Source: Rhodospirillaceae bacterium | GTDB taxonomy: Bacteria > Pseudomonadota > Alphaproteobacteria > GCA-2731375 | Direction: 5' to 3' | Assembly (NCBI GenBank): GCA_018701215.1 | Contig: JABIWH010000026.1 | Span: 14,769-78,768, forward strand | Length of the DNA: 64,000 bases | In this document: one piece after another, positions 42,231 through 50,086 of the stretch | Layout: each line of letters opens with the position of its first letter | Numbering within the stretch: position 1 is the first letter of the stretch | The notes under the pieces: model-generated | What the model was told of the DNA's origin: nothing | Seen by the model: only the letters and a program-made list of their open reading frames with translations | Database searches by the model: none | Translations under genes and position numbers: made by a program

Positions 42231-43589
42231 CTATTTGCCTATACAAAAGTCGCCGAACACAACATCTAGAATATCTTCCACATCGACCCGGCCCGTGATC
42301 CGGCCAAGATAACGCGCTGCCAGGCGCACGTCTTCGGCCACCAGCTCTTCATCCACGCCGTCAAGACTGCGCAGCAAGGCATCCCGGCAACCTTCCAGGC
42401 CTTGCCTGTGGCGCGCCCGGGTCAGTCCGGATGAACCACCATCGCCCATCCTTTGCCCCGCCTCCGCTCCCAGCCGGCGCAACAAATCGTTCAGCCCGGC
42501 GCCGGTTTTAATCGAAATGGGCAATCCTTGAGTTGGCGCGGCGGCGGCGCGGTCGGTCTTGTTGGCGACCAGAATTCCGCCGTCGCCCAGCAAGGCCAAA
42601 ACCTCCGCCCCCGGCACCGGCGTCTCGGCGCAATCATAGAGCACAATTTTCAGATCCGCCTGGGCGCCCCGTTCCTGGGCCCGGCGCACCCCCTCGACCT
42701 CGATCGCATCGCCGCTCTGGCGCAAACCCGCCGTGTCCGCCAAGACCACCGGATAGCCGCCCAGGTTCAAATGCACCTCGACAATATCGCGGGTCGTGCC
42801 CGCCTGGGACGAGACAATAGCCGCCTCGCGCCGGGCCAAGGCATTCAACAGGCTGGATTTGCCCACATTGGGCGCGCCGAGAATGACCATATGACAGCCT
42901 TCACGCAAACGCTCGCCCCGGTGGCCATCGTCTAAATGCGCTGAAATCTCCTTTTCCAGCGCCTCCAGCAGCGGCTTTTGCCGGGCCCACATGCCGCCGG
43001 GTAGATCCTCGTCCGGGAAATCGATCTCCGCCTCCAAATGGGCCAGGGCGCCAATCAAATCCGCACGCCAGCCCTCATACAGGCGGCCCAAGGCACCATC
43101 CATCTGGCGCTGGGCTTGACGGCGTTGTGCCTCGGTCTCCGCCGCGATCAAATCCGCCAGACCTTCGGCCTGGGTCAGATCCATTCTGCCATGTTGGAAC
43201 GCCCGTCGGGTAAACTCCCCCGCCTCCGCCAAACGGCAGCCGGGCAACCGGCTCAAAACCGCCAAAAGCGCGGCAACAACCGCGCCGCCGCCGTGGCCAT
43301 GCAACTCCGCCACATCCTCGCCGGAAAAACTGTTCGGCCCCGGAAACCACAGCACCAGGCCCCGGTCCAACGCCTCGCCGCATTCGGGATCGACGAAGTT
43401 GGACAGCGTCGCCTGGCGTGGCGGCGGCAAGGCCGCGCGCCCGGTAACCGCCATCAGGGCCGCGCCGGCCTGGGCGCCGGACACTCTGATCACCGCGATC
43501 CCAGCCCGGCCCGGAGCCGTCGCCGGCGCGTAGATCGTGTCCATGTTGGTATTGGCGTTGCTGCCGATGTTGGTATCGGTCGGTAACAT
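42231..43589 (-). CDS. mnmE: tRNA modification GTPase MnmE
   Basis: A 452-residue GTPase that partners MnmG. After the tetrahydrofolate-binding N-terminal domain comes the G domain with P-loop GAPNVGKS (238-245), GTTRDIV, DTAG (285-288) and NKTD. The C-terminus is the hallmark CIGK. ATG 43589 overlaps the upstream stop codon (coupled). The first 16 residues (TDTNIGSNANTN) are low-complexity, and ATG 43544, which opens MDTIYAPATAPGRAGIAVIRVSG, could be the real start. Confidence 0.96.
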   Translation of the reverse strand: MLPTDTNIGSNANTNMDTIYAPATAPGRAGIAVIRVSGAQAGAALMAVTGRAALPPPRQATLSNFVDPECGEALDRGLVLWFPGPNSFSGEDVAELHGHGGGAVVAALLAVLSRLPGCRLAEAGEFTRRAFQHGRMDLTQAEGLADLIAAETEAQRRQAQRQMDGALGRLYEGWRADLIGALAHLEAEIDFPDEDLPGGMWARQKPLLEALEKEISAHLDDGHRGERLREGCHMVILGAPNVGKSSLLNALARREAAIVSSQAGTTRDIVEVHLNLGGYPVVLADTAGLRQSGDAIEVEGVRRAQERGAQADLKIVLYDCAETPVPGAEVLALLGDGGILVANKTDRAAAAPTQGLPISIKTGAGLNDLLRRLGAEAGQRMGDGGSSGLTRARHRQGLEGCRDALLRSLDGVDEELVAEDVRLAARYLGRITGRVDVEDILDVVFGDFCIGK

Positions 43590-44170
43590 CACCAGGTCTG
43601 CAGAAATTCCGCCGGATCGGGCCGTTTCTTGACCGGGCCGGCCGTCTTCGCCGTGCCAATATGGATGAAACCGACCAGCGCGTCCTTGGGTGCCAGACCC
43701 AGAGGCGCCTTGACATTTTCATCGTAACAGGGCGCGCCGGTCACCAGGATGGCATCATAGCCGCGTGCATGCAGGGCATTTAAAAGGTTCTGCACCGCCG
43801 CCGCCGTCGCCACGACCTGCTCTATGGCCGGCACCTTTGGGTGATCCTCGACGATTTCGGTCCAAACCGCCAGCACCAGAGGCGCCCGTGTGGCCTTTCC
43901 CCTGGCCTTTTCAAGTTCATCCGGGACCGTGCCCGGTTCCCGCACCGCCAGGGCAGAGGCAAAAATATCGCCGAGATCCCGACGCCGTTGCCCCCGGATC
44001 GTCAGAAAGCGCCAAGGTTGCAAAGCGCCATGATCCGGCGCCCGCATGGCTGTTTCCAGCAGTTTTAATACTTCTTCATCGCTGGGCGCGGGCTCCACCA
44101 GCATCCCCGCCGGTGTCGACTGCCGCCCCAACATGCACGCCATGGCATCCATATTTCGATCCCCTATCAT
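43589..44170 (-). CDS. Nitroreductase family flavoprotein (YdjA-like)
   Basis: A 193-residue FMN-dependent nitroreductase. The FMN-phosphate region is PSDEEVLKLLETAMRAPDHGALQPWRFLTIRGQRR (about 29-63); the C-terminal part reads GYDAILVTGAPCYDENVKAPLGLAPKDALVGFIHIGT. The single-domain length and ALQPWRF resemble the YdjA/TdsD branch. The substrate is unknown. Its stop overlaps mnmE's start, and it begins directly after the DUF6489 stop, so the three genes form one leftward unit. Confidence 0.88.
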   Translation of the reverse strand: MIGDRNMDAMACMLGRQSTPAGMLVEPAPSDEEVLKLLETAMRAPDHGALQPWRFLTIRGQRRRDLGDIFASALAVREPGTVPDELEKARGKATRAPLVLAVWTEIVEDHPKVPAIEQVVATAAAVQNLLNALHARGYDAILVTGAPCYDENVKAPLGLAPKDALVGFIHIGTAKTAGPVKKRPDPAEFLQTW

Positions 44171-44431
44171 CTAGTCCTTATCGTCGCCGCTCTGACCCGC
44201 TGCCTTGGCCCAAAACGCCTTCTGCATCGTATCCCAGCCCGCCATTCCACTGGGCATTCCAGTGGGCATCCAAGTCTTCATCAGGCTCTCAAGATCCGCG
44301 CCAGCCATCGCCTCCCGCATGCGCTCCTGCATTGCCGCCAACAGCGCCTCCTGCATGGGTGCGACATCGGGCAGGCCCAGAAAGGCTCTGGCTTCGCCCG
44401 GGGTGCAATCAATATCGACTTTGATCTTCAT
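44171..44431 (-). CDS. DUF6489 family small protein
   Basis: An 86-residue protein whose N-terminus MKIKVDIDCTPGEARAFLGLPDVAPMQEALLAAMQERMREAM matches a small alphaproteobacterial family I recall as DUF6489. The C-terminal part is methionine/glycine-rich and acidic at the end. ATG 44431 is chosen since it opens the family sequence. The function is unknown. It is directly followed by the nitroreductase gene. Confidence 0.75.
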   Translation of the reverse strand: MKIKVDIDCTPGEARAFLGLPDVAPMQEALLAAMQERMREAMAGADLESLMKTWMPTGMPSGMAGWDTMQKAFWAKAAGQSGDDKD

Positions 44432-44556
44432 TTTTCGATTATCCCGCTTTTGCCCTGGCCACGGACGTGCCAAACTCTATTTCCAAGGGGACTATACAGG
44501 CTCCGTTGATGGCGTCCAAGCATGGCACGCAGCACGGCACTCGGGGGAACACGGCG

Positions 44557-46641
44557 ATGACGAATAAACTTGCGGCCGAGACCTCACCCTATCTGCTGCA
44601 ACACAAGGACAATCCGGTGCATTGGCGGCCCTGGGGCGATGCCGCCCTGGCCGAGGCCCAGGCAAGCGGCAAGCCGGTTCTGCTCTCCGTTGGCTACGCC
44701 GCCTGCCATTGGTGCCATGTCATGGCGCACGAAAGTTTCGAAGATCCCGCCATCGCCCATCTGATGAACGAGCTGTTCATCAACATCAAGGTCGACCGCG
44801 AGGAACGCCCGGACATCGACGCCGTTTATATGGCGGCCCTCGGTTTGATGGGCCAACAGGGCGGCTGGCCCCTGACGATGTTTCTAACGCCCCAGGGAGA
44901 ACCGTTCTGGGGCGGCACCTATTTTCCGCCGGAACCACGGTTTGGCCGGCCCGCCTTCCCCGATCTGCTACGCCGCATCGCCGAGGTCTTTCATACGGAC
45001 ATGGACACTGTCCGCGACAACGCCGCCACGGTGCTGCAGTCGCTCGACGAACTCGCCGCCGCAAACACGGAAGCGGCACCGATCCAGATCAGCGAAAAAA
45101 TCCTCGATCGGGCGGCGCAATTGATGAGCCAGCAAATCGACGCCGTTCATGGCGGCATCGGTCAGGCGCCGAAGTTTCCACAAACCTACGCCATGGAATT
45201 GATGCTGCGCGCCGATTTACGCCAAACACCTGACAAACTGGCCCATGCCGGACAGGACCATGACGCTCAGCCCAATAAAGGCCTGAAAACAGCGGTGGAC
45301 AAGACCCTGACAGGCATGTGCCAGGGCGGCATCTATGACCATCTGGGCGGCGGTTTCGCGCGCTACTCCACGGACGAACGCTGGCTGGTGCCGCATTTCG
45401 AGAAAATGCTGTACGACAACGCCCTGCTGATCGATATCCTGACCCTGGCCTGGCAAAGCAACGGCAACAACCTTTATGCCCAGCGCATCGAGGAAACCGT
45501 AACTTGGGTCCTGGATGAAATGGTGGTGGCGGGCGGCGGTTTCGCCGCGACCCTGGACGCGGACAGCGAAGGCGAGGAAGGCCGTTTCTATGTCTGGAAC
45601 GAAGCCGAAATAGACGCGGTGCTGGGTGACGCCGCCGCCGGCTTCAAGGCCGCCTATGATGTAACGGCAACGGGCAATTGGGAGGGTAAGGTTATTCTAA
45701 ACCGTTCGGCCCAACCCGCGCTTGGCTCCGACGAAGCGGAAGCGCAACTGCGCCATTGCCGCGCGCAGCTGTTGCAACACCGCGGCCAACGGGTCCGGCC
45801 CGGCTGGGATGACAAGGTTCTGGCCGATTGGAACGGTCTGATGATCGCCGCAATGGCCAACGCGGGCGCGGTTTTCCAGCGCCCGGCCTGGACCGAAGCC
45901 GCCATCGCCGCCTATGATTTCGTCACCGACAAACTGTGTCCCGAAGGTAACCTGGTGCATGGCTATCGTCAGGGCCAAGCAAAACACCTGGCCTTGTTGG
46001 ATGACTACGCCAACATGGCCCGCGCCGCGTTGTTGCTTTACGAACTGCATGGCGAGGACCGTCATTTAGTGCAGGCAAAAAACTGGGCCGCCGAGGTCGA
46101 AGCACATTTCGCCGACGACGAGCATGGCGGCTATTATTTTTCCTCCGACCAGGCCAATGATGTGATTTCCCGCATGCGCAGCTGTAACGATAATGCAGTA
46201 CCGTCCGGCAATGGCACCATGATCGGCGTGCTGACCCGTCTATGGCTCATCACCGGTGAGCAAAGTTACTACGCCCAAGCCGAAGCGTTGGTGCAGTCAT
46301 TTTCGGCGCAACTGACAAACTATGCCCTGGCCATGACCACCTTCCTGAACAATGTCGCCTTCATGCTGGCCCCGTTGCAGATTGTCATTATCGGTCAACG
46401 GGACGACAAGGCATTGCAAGGCCTGTTGGCCGTAATCCACGGACTGCCCCTGCCCAACAAGGTGCTGCAGGTGCTCGCGCCCGGCCAGGCCCTGCCCGAT
46501 GGCCATCCGGCACAAAATATGACGCAACTTGACGGCCAGGCCACGGCCTATGTCTGCCTTGGCCAAACTTGCTCCCTACCCCAAACACAGCCAGCGGAGC
46601 TGCGCGCCAGTTTAGACCCAATTTCAGACGCGAAGGCCTAA
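44557..46641 (+). CDS. Thioredoxin-domain protein of the DUF255/YyaL (SPATA20-like) family
   Basis: A 694-residue cytoplasmic protein. The N-terminal thioredoxin-like domain (about 1-160) has an active CxxC at C50/C53 (AACHWCHVMAHESFED) and ends with GGWPLTMFLTPQGEPFWGGTYFP. The remainder is an (alpha/alpha)-barrel: GGIYDHLGGGFARYSTDERWLVPHFEKMLYDNALL, and DDKVLADWNGLMIAAMA. It is widely conserved but has no firmly established reaction that I know. ATG 44557 has a GGGGGA 8 bp upstream. The ogt gene follows after 3 bp. Confidence 0.92.
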   Translation: MTNKLAAETSPYLLQHKDNPVHWRPWGDAALAEAQASGKPVLLSVGYAACHWCHVMAHESFEDPAIAHLMNELFINIKVDREERPDIDAVYMAALGLMGQQGGWPLTMFLTPQGEPFWGGTYFPPEPRFGRPAFPDLLRRIAEVFHTDMDTVRDNAATVLQSLDELAAANTEAAPIQISEKILDRAAQLMSQQIDAVHGGIGQAPKFPQTYAMELMLRADLRQTPDKLAHAGQDHDAQPNKGLKTAVDKTLTGMCQGGIYDHLGGGFARYSTDERWLVPHFEKMLYDNALLIDILTLAWQSNGNNLYAQRIEETVTWVLDEMVVAGGGFAATLDADSEGEEGRFYVWNEAEIDAVLGDAAAGFKAAYDVTATGNWEGKVILNRSAQPALGSDEAEAQLRHCRAQLLQHRGQRVRPGWDDKVLADWNGLMIAAMANAGAVFQRPAWTEAAIAAYDFVTDKLCPEGNLVHGYRQGQAKHLALLDDYANMARAALLLYELHGEDRHLVQAKNWAAEVEAHFADDEHGGYYFSSDQANDVISRMRSCNDNAVPSGNGTMIGVLTRLWLITGEQSYYAQAEALVQSFSAQLTNYALAMTTFLNNVAFMLAPLQIVIIGQRDDKALQGLLAVIHGLPLPNKVLQVLAPGQALPDGHPAQNMTQLDGQATAYVCLGQTCSLPQTQPAELRASLDPISDAKA

Positions 46642-46644
46642 CCG

Positions 46645-47091
46645 ATGCCGCAGAAGTCCATGCATTCCCCGATCGGTGATCTGACCATTAGCAGCGAAGA
46701 CGGCGTCCTGGTTGCGCTCGATTGGGGCTGGGCCCGGGACCAGACCTCCGACGAACTGCTGGAGCGGGCAAAATCACAGCTGGAAGCCTACTTCGATGGC
46801 AAGGGGGAAACCTTTGATCTGCCGCTGTCGCCCGCCGGCACCGATTTTCAACAACGGGTCTGGACTCTGATGCGTGCCATTTCATATGGAAAAACAATGA
46901 CTTACGGAGAGATGGCCAAAGCACTGGGCAGCGCAGCACGGGCCGTCGGCATGGCCTGCGGGGCCAATCCCATTCCCGTTATCATTCCCTGCCACCGCGT
47001 CCTGGCCGCCAATGGCATGGGCGGCTATTCCGGCGAGGGCGGCGTCGAAACAAAGGTCGCTTTACTGCGTCTGGAAGGGGTCCTGCTATAG
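46645..47091 (+). CDS. ogt: Methylated-DNA-[protein]-cysteine S-methyltransferase
   Basis: A 148-residue DNA-repair protein that removes O6-alkyl groups from guanine by transfer to its own cysteine. The acceptor is C116 in the invariant PCHR (NPIPVIIPCHRVLAANGMGGYSGEGG). The DNA-binding helix-turn-helix region is GKTMTYGEMAKALGSAARAVGMACGANP. It lacks the Ada N-terminal domain and has Ogt length. It begins 3 bp after the thioredoxin-domain gene. Confidence 0.94.
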   Translation: MPQKSMHSPIGDLTISSEDGVLVALDWGWARDQTSDELLERAKSQLEAYFDGKGETFDLPLSPAGTDFQQRVWTLMRAISYGKTMTYGEMAKALGSAARAVGMACGANPIPVIIPCHRVLAANGMGGYSGEGGVETKVALLRLEGVLL

Positions 47092-47226
47092 CTTTGGCAG
47101 TTTCTTGCCATGTTCCCGCGTGACAAACTTACCCTCCCCGGTTTAAAGTCCGGCCAGCCAATAAATACACCGCAAAATTCAAAGCAACGTTCGTAACCAA
47201 TTCACTTGGGGAAAGGCTCTACGACC

Positions 47227-48201
47227 ATGGTCAAAGCAATCCAATTTCATAAAACAGGTCGCCCATCGGTGCTAAAATGGGAAGAGGTAAAACTGGGCAG
47301 GCCGAAAAAAGGCCAGGCCCTGGTCCGCCACACCGCGATTGGTCTGAACTATATTGATACCTACCAGCGCAGTGGTCTGTACCCGCTGCCCATGCCATCG
47401 GGCCTGGGCGGCGAGGCCGCCGGCGTGGTCGAGGCGGTCGGCGCCGGTGTTAAACATGTCAAGGTTGGCGACCGGGTCGCCTATGCGGGCGGTGGCCCCG
47501 GTGCCTACTCCGAGGCACGGATCATGGCTGCCGATCCCCTGGTCAGAATTCCGCGCGGCATTTCCGATGAAGCCGCCGCCGCCATGATGCTCAAGGGCAT
47601 GACCGTGGAATACCTTATCCGCCGCACCTATCCGGTGAAAAAAGGCCAAACCGTGCTGTTCCATGCCGCCGCGGGCGGCGTCGGCCTGATCGCCGGACAA
47701 TGGTTGAACGCCCTGGGCGTCCGCGCCATCGGCACCGCCGGCGGCCCGGCCAAGGTGAAATTGGCCAAGGCCCACGGCTATGCCGAGGTCATCGATTACA
47801 ACAAGAAGGACTTCGCCAAGGAAGTCATGCGCTTGACCAAGAAAGAAGGCGTGCCAGTGGTATACGATTCTATTGGCAAGTCGACCTGGGAGGGCTCTCT
47901 CGATTGCCTGCAGCCGCGTGGCTACATGGTTTCCTTCGGCAATGCCTCGGGCGCGGTGGAAAGTTTCGCGCCGGGCATCCTGGCCGCCAAGGGGTCGCTG
48001 TTTCTGACCAGGCCCAGCCTGGTTGCCTATAACGCCACCCGCAAGGAGCTTGAGGCCAGCTCGAAAGCCCTGTTTACCATGGTGAAAAGCGGTAAGGTGA
48101 AGATTGAGATCAATCAGACCTATGCCCTGAAAGACGCAAAACAGGCCCATTTGGATCTGGAAAGCCGCAAAACCACGGGCTCAACCATCCTAATTCCCTA
48201 A
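47227..48201 (+). CDS. NADPH:quinone oxidoreductase (zeta-crystallin type)
   Basis: A 324-residue MDR-family quinone reductase. The N-terminus MVKAIQFHKTGRPSVLKWEEVKLGRPKKGQALVRHTAIGLNYIDTYQRSGLYP, and the NADPH-binding GQTVLFHAAAGGVGLIAGQWLNALGVRAIGTAG, match E. coli QorA-like enzymes, as does IEINQTYALKDAKQAHLDLESRKTTGSTIL at the end. There are no zinc-binding cysteines. ATG 47227 is chosen on alignment. It is followed by a perfect GAAA-loop hairpin. Confidence 0.9.
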   Translation: MVKAIQFHKTGRPSVLKWEEVKLGRPKKGQALVRHTAIGLNYIDTYQRSGLYPLPMPSGLGGEAAGVVEAVGAGVKHVKVGDRVAYAGGGPGAYSEARIMAADPLVRIPRGISDEAAAAMMLKGMTVEYLIRRTYPVKKGQTVLFHAAAGGVGLIAGQWLNALGVRAIGTAGGPAKVKLAKAHGYAEVIDYNKKDFAKEVMRLTKKEGVPVVYDSIGKSTWEGSLDCLQPRGYMVSFGNASGAVESFAPGILAAKGSLFLTRPSLVAYNATRKELEASSKALFTMVKSGKVKIEINQTYALKDAKQAHLDLESRKTTGSTILIP

Positions 48202-48225
48202 TTTTGCACGAAATCGTATCAAGTA

Positions 48226-48249
48226 GGAGGCGGGGGAAACCCCGCCTCC
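48226..48249 (+). terminator. Perfect 10-bp hairpin with GAAA tetraloop
   Basis: GGAGGCGGGG (48226-48235), loop GAAA, CCCCGCCTCC (48240-48249). It follows the quinone reductase stop by 24 bp and precedes the LuxR gene by 29 bp. No T-run follows, so it may protect the 3' end or attenuate rather than terminate by itself. The 5' arm contains AGGAGG. Confidence 0.6.
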
Positions 48250-48278
48250 AAGCCGATTCGCCGTTGGAGTGAGTAACC

Positions 48279-49448
48279 GTGGTCTCGAACAGCGTTTTGC
48301 TTAAACTAATAGGCCATTTATACGATGCCGCGACGGATATGGATAAATGGCCGGTTTTTCTACATGATTTCGGTGAAATTTTTGACGCTCCCTTCACCAA
48401 TATCCTGCATTTTGATCAACACGAACAACGCTTTAATTTCTGGCTGACCGGGGGGCACCAGCTGCCAAGTGATATGCTCGGTCAGTTTCAGGCTGAGTTT
48501 CAAAATGATCCCCGTTTGATCGCCTGTAACCGGCTGCCCGGAAAACCGCTGTCGTGCCGTCTTTCGATCGGTGAAGAAGCTTGGCACCAGTCCGTCATCT
48601 ACCAGAACCTACAGGCCCAAAAGGACAAATTTCCGGTAATCGAATATTCCCTAACGGTTATATTACCGGAAGAAACAGGGTCGATGACCGGTTTGGCGGC
48701 CATGCGCTGGCGGAACAGCCAGGCTTTTAGCCAAGAGGAATGCGACCTGCTCGGCGAAATAATTCCGCATCTGAGACGAGCGATTAATCTGCAGAAGCGA
48801 TTTGCCTTAACCGACTTCAGGCATCGTTCGACGCTTGAAGCATTGGACTTCATGCCAACTGGCATCGTTATTACCGATGGCGAGGGCAAGATCAGGAGCG
48901 CCAACCGGGCCGCACGGGAAATTGCCGAGCGAAAAGATGGTTTGTCGCTTGCCCGGAACATTCTTAGTCTATCCCACTCAGCTGAAACCAAGAAATTAAC
49001 CGGCCTTATCCAGGATGCGGTATCCAGCGCCGCGAATGGCAAAATTCTTCCGGGCCGCGCCATATCGACGACCCGCGATGAAGCTGCCGAGCCTTATCCG
49101 GTGATGGTTTCGACGCTATGGGGAAACAATATAAGGTTTGGTCTCGGCATCCTGGACGAGCCTTTGGCCGTGGTGTTCATCACTGATCCTGATCGTCCCC
49201 AGGAAGCGCCGGCCGAGTTGCTACAACGTCTATATGGCCTGACACCGTCGGAAGCGAAACTAGTTGAACGCCTTGTCGCCGGCGATACCGTCAAGGACGC
49301 AGCTATGACAAACAGGATTACTATTCACACCGCCCGACAATACCTTAAGGCTGCTTTTCAGAAAACGGCAACAGATCGTCAAGCAACATTGGTGCAGAAA
49401 GTTATGTCCGCTCCGCTCTGGGCCCGGTCGCAGTCTACCCTGCCCTGA
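48279..49448 (+). CDS. LuxR-family transcriptional regulator with PAS-like domain
   Basis: A 389-residue regulator starting with GTG. The C-terminal LuxR/GerE-type helix-turn-helix (about 318-380) is LYGLTPSEAKLVERLVAGDTVKDAAMTNRITIHTARQYLKAAFQKTATDRQATLVQKVM. The middle (about 183-300) is PAS-like: ALDFMPTGIVITDGEGKIRSANRAAREI. The first 170 residues form an unassigned sensory region. No acyl-homoserine-lactone-binding motif is evident. Its target may be the downstream secreted-protein gene, but that is only a neighbourhood inference. Confidence 0.85.
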   Translation: MVSNSVLLKLIGHLYDAATDMDKWPVFLHDFGEIFDAPFTNILHFDQHEQRFNFWLTGGHQLPSDMLGQFQAEFQNDPRLIACNRLPGKPLSCRLSIGEEAWHQSVIYQNLQAQKDKFPVIEYSLTVILPEETGSMTGLAAMRWRNSQAFSQEECDLLGEIIPHLRRAINLQKRFALTDFRHRSTLEALDFMPTGIVITDGEGKIRSANRAAREIAERKDGLSLARNILSLSHSAETKKLTGLIQDAVSSAANGKILPGRAISTTRDEAAEPYPVMVSTLWGNNIRFGLGILDEPLAVVFITDPDRPQEAPAELLQRLYGLTPSEAKLVERLVAGDTVKDAAMTNRITIHTARQYLKAAFQKTATDRQATLVQKVMSAPLWARSQSTLP

Positions 49449-49477
49449 CGCAACCGCCCTTGCCCCAATACCGCAAA

Positions 49478-49503
49478 CCTTCCCTCGTTTGGGGGAGGCT
49501 TTG
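49478..49503 (+). terminator. Possible terminator after the LuxR-type gene
   Basis: CCTTCCC (49478-49484) can pair with GGGGAGG (ending 49498) with one G-U pair, followed by CTTTG. The stem is short and the T-run poor. Confidence 0.4.
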
Positions 49504-49567
49504 ACCCGCGCTGAATTTGATACCCATCCCCCAGATGAGAGGTGTATTCGCCGAAGACATCCGCATT

Positions 49568-49614
49568 ATTGACGGGACATAACCGACGGCACCGCTGTGA
49601 TGTTGTCCGTCAAT
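49568..49614 (+). promoter_or_regulatory. Bulged inverted repeat before the small secreted protein
   Basis: The right arm GTTGTCCGTCAAT (49602-49614) pairs fully with the left arm at 49568-49583, apart from two single-base bulges in the left arm. The structure ends 13 bp before the AGGAG ribosome site of the next gene. It could be an mRNA leader structure controlling translation or an extended operator. Confidence 0.5.
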
Positions 49615-49637
49615 ATTTCACTTATTAGGAGTTCACC

Positions 49638-49931
49638 ATGAAGTTTTCATACACCACTAAATCAGTCGCGGTTGCCGGTTGCCTCATGGCATTCGCGGCC
49701 AGTCTAACGGCAACCAGCAATGAAGCTAAAGCCGGCGTCGTGATCGACATGGTTGTCGCGGAAATGGCGGAAGGCGATGTATCGTCGATTTGCCAGGGCG
49801 GTGCCGCAAGTATTGCGGAGGCAGCGAGAGAGGCCGTTACGGCGTTGGCGCAGGAAGGTGAAATCAGCGGCGATTTTGAAGCAATCGGCAAGGAAGCCGG
49901 AATGGCGTTTTACAAATCAAAATGCTCCTAA
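49638..49931 (+). CDS. Small secreted protein of unknown function
   Basis: A 97-residue protein with a clear signal peptide (SYTTKSVAVAGCLMAFAASLTATSNEAKA, cleavage probably near residue 32). The mature part is about 65 residues, acidic and helical, with cysteines in SSICQGG and at the C-terminal KSKCS that could form one disulfide. AGGAG lies 7 bp before the ATG and a strong terminator follows, so it is a single-gene transcript. I do not recognise the family. Confidence 0.75.
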   Translation: MKFSYTTKSVAVAGCLMAFAASLTATSNEAKAGVVIDMVVAEMAEGDVSSICQGGAASIAEAAREAVTALAQEGEISGDFEAIGKEAGMAFYKSKCS

Positions 49932-49950
49932 GATTACTTTTTGCGAGTAA

Positions 49951-49991
49951 AAAGAGGGCCGCGCCGGTAACAGCGCGGCCCTTTATCTTTT
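49951..49991 (+). terminator. Strong rho-independent terminator after the small secreted protein
   Basis: GGGCCGCGC (49956-49964) and GCGCGGCCC (49973-49981) form a perfect 9-bp stem with an 8-nt loop, followed by TTTATCTTTT and preceded by AAAAAG, so it can work in both directions. Confidence 0.92.
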
Positions 49992-50036
49992 AAGCAAAAC
50001 CCTTAATCGAAATTCTTTGTCACTGCCGCGAACACG

Positions 50037-50083
50037 GGAGTCCATATCTTGCATGGATTCCCGCTTTCGCGGGAATGACGAGG
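50037..50083. repeat. REP-like palindromic intergenic element
   Basis: ATTCCCGC-TTTC-GCGGGAAT (50057-50076) is a perfect 8-bp hairpin. A second pairing joins GGGAGTCCAT with ATGGATTCCC across it (9 of 10). The string TGGATTCCCGC...GCGGGAATGACG is a repeat type I have seen in intergenic regions of many proteobacteria. It lies at the 3' end of rho. Confidence 0.65.
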
Positions 50084-50086
50084 ACG

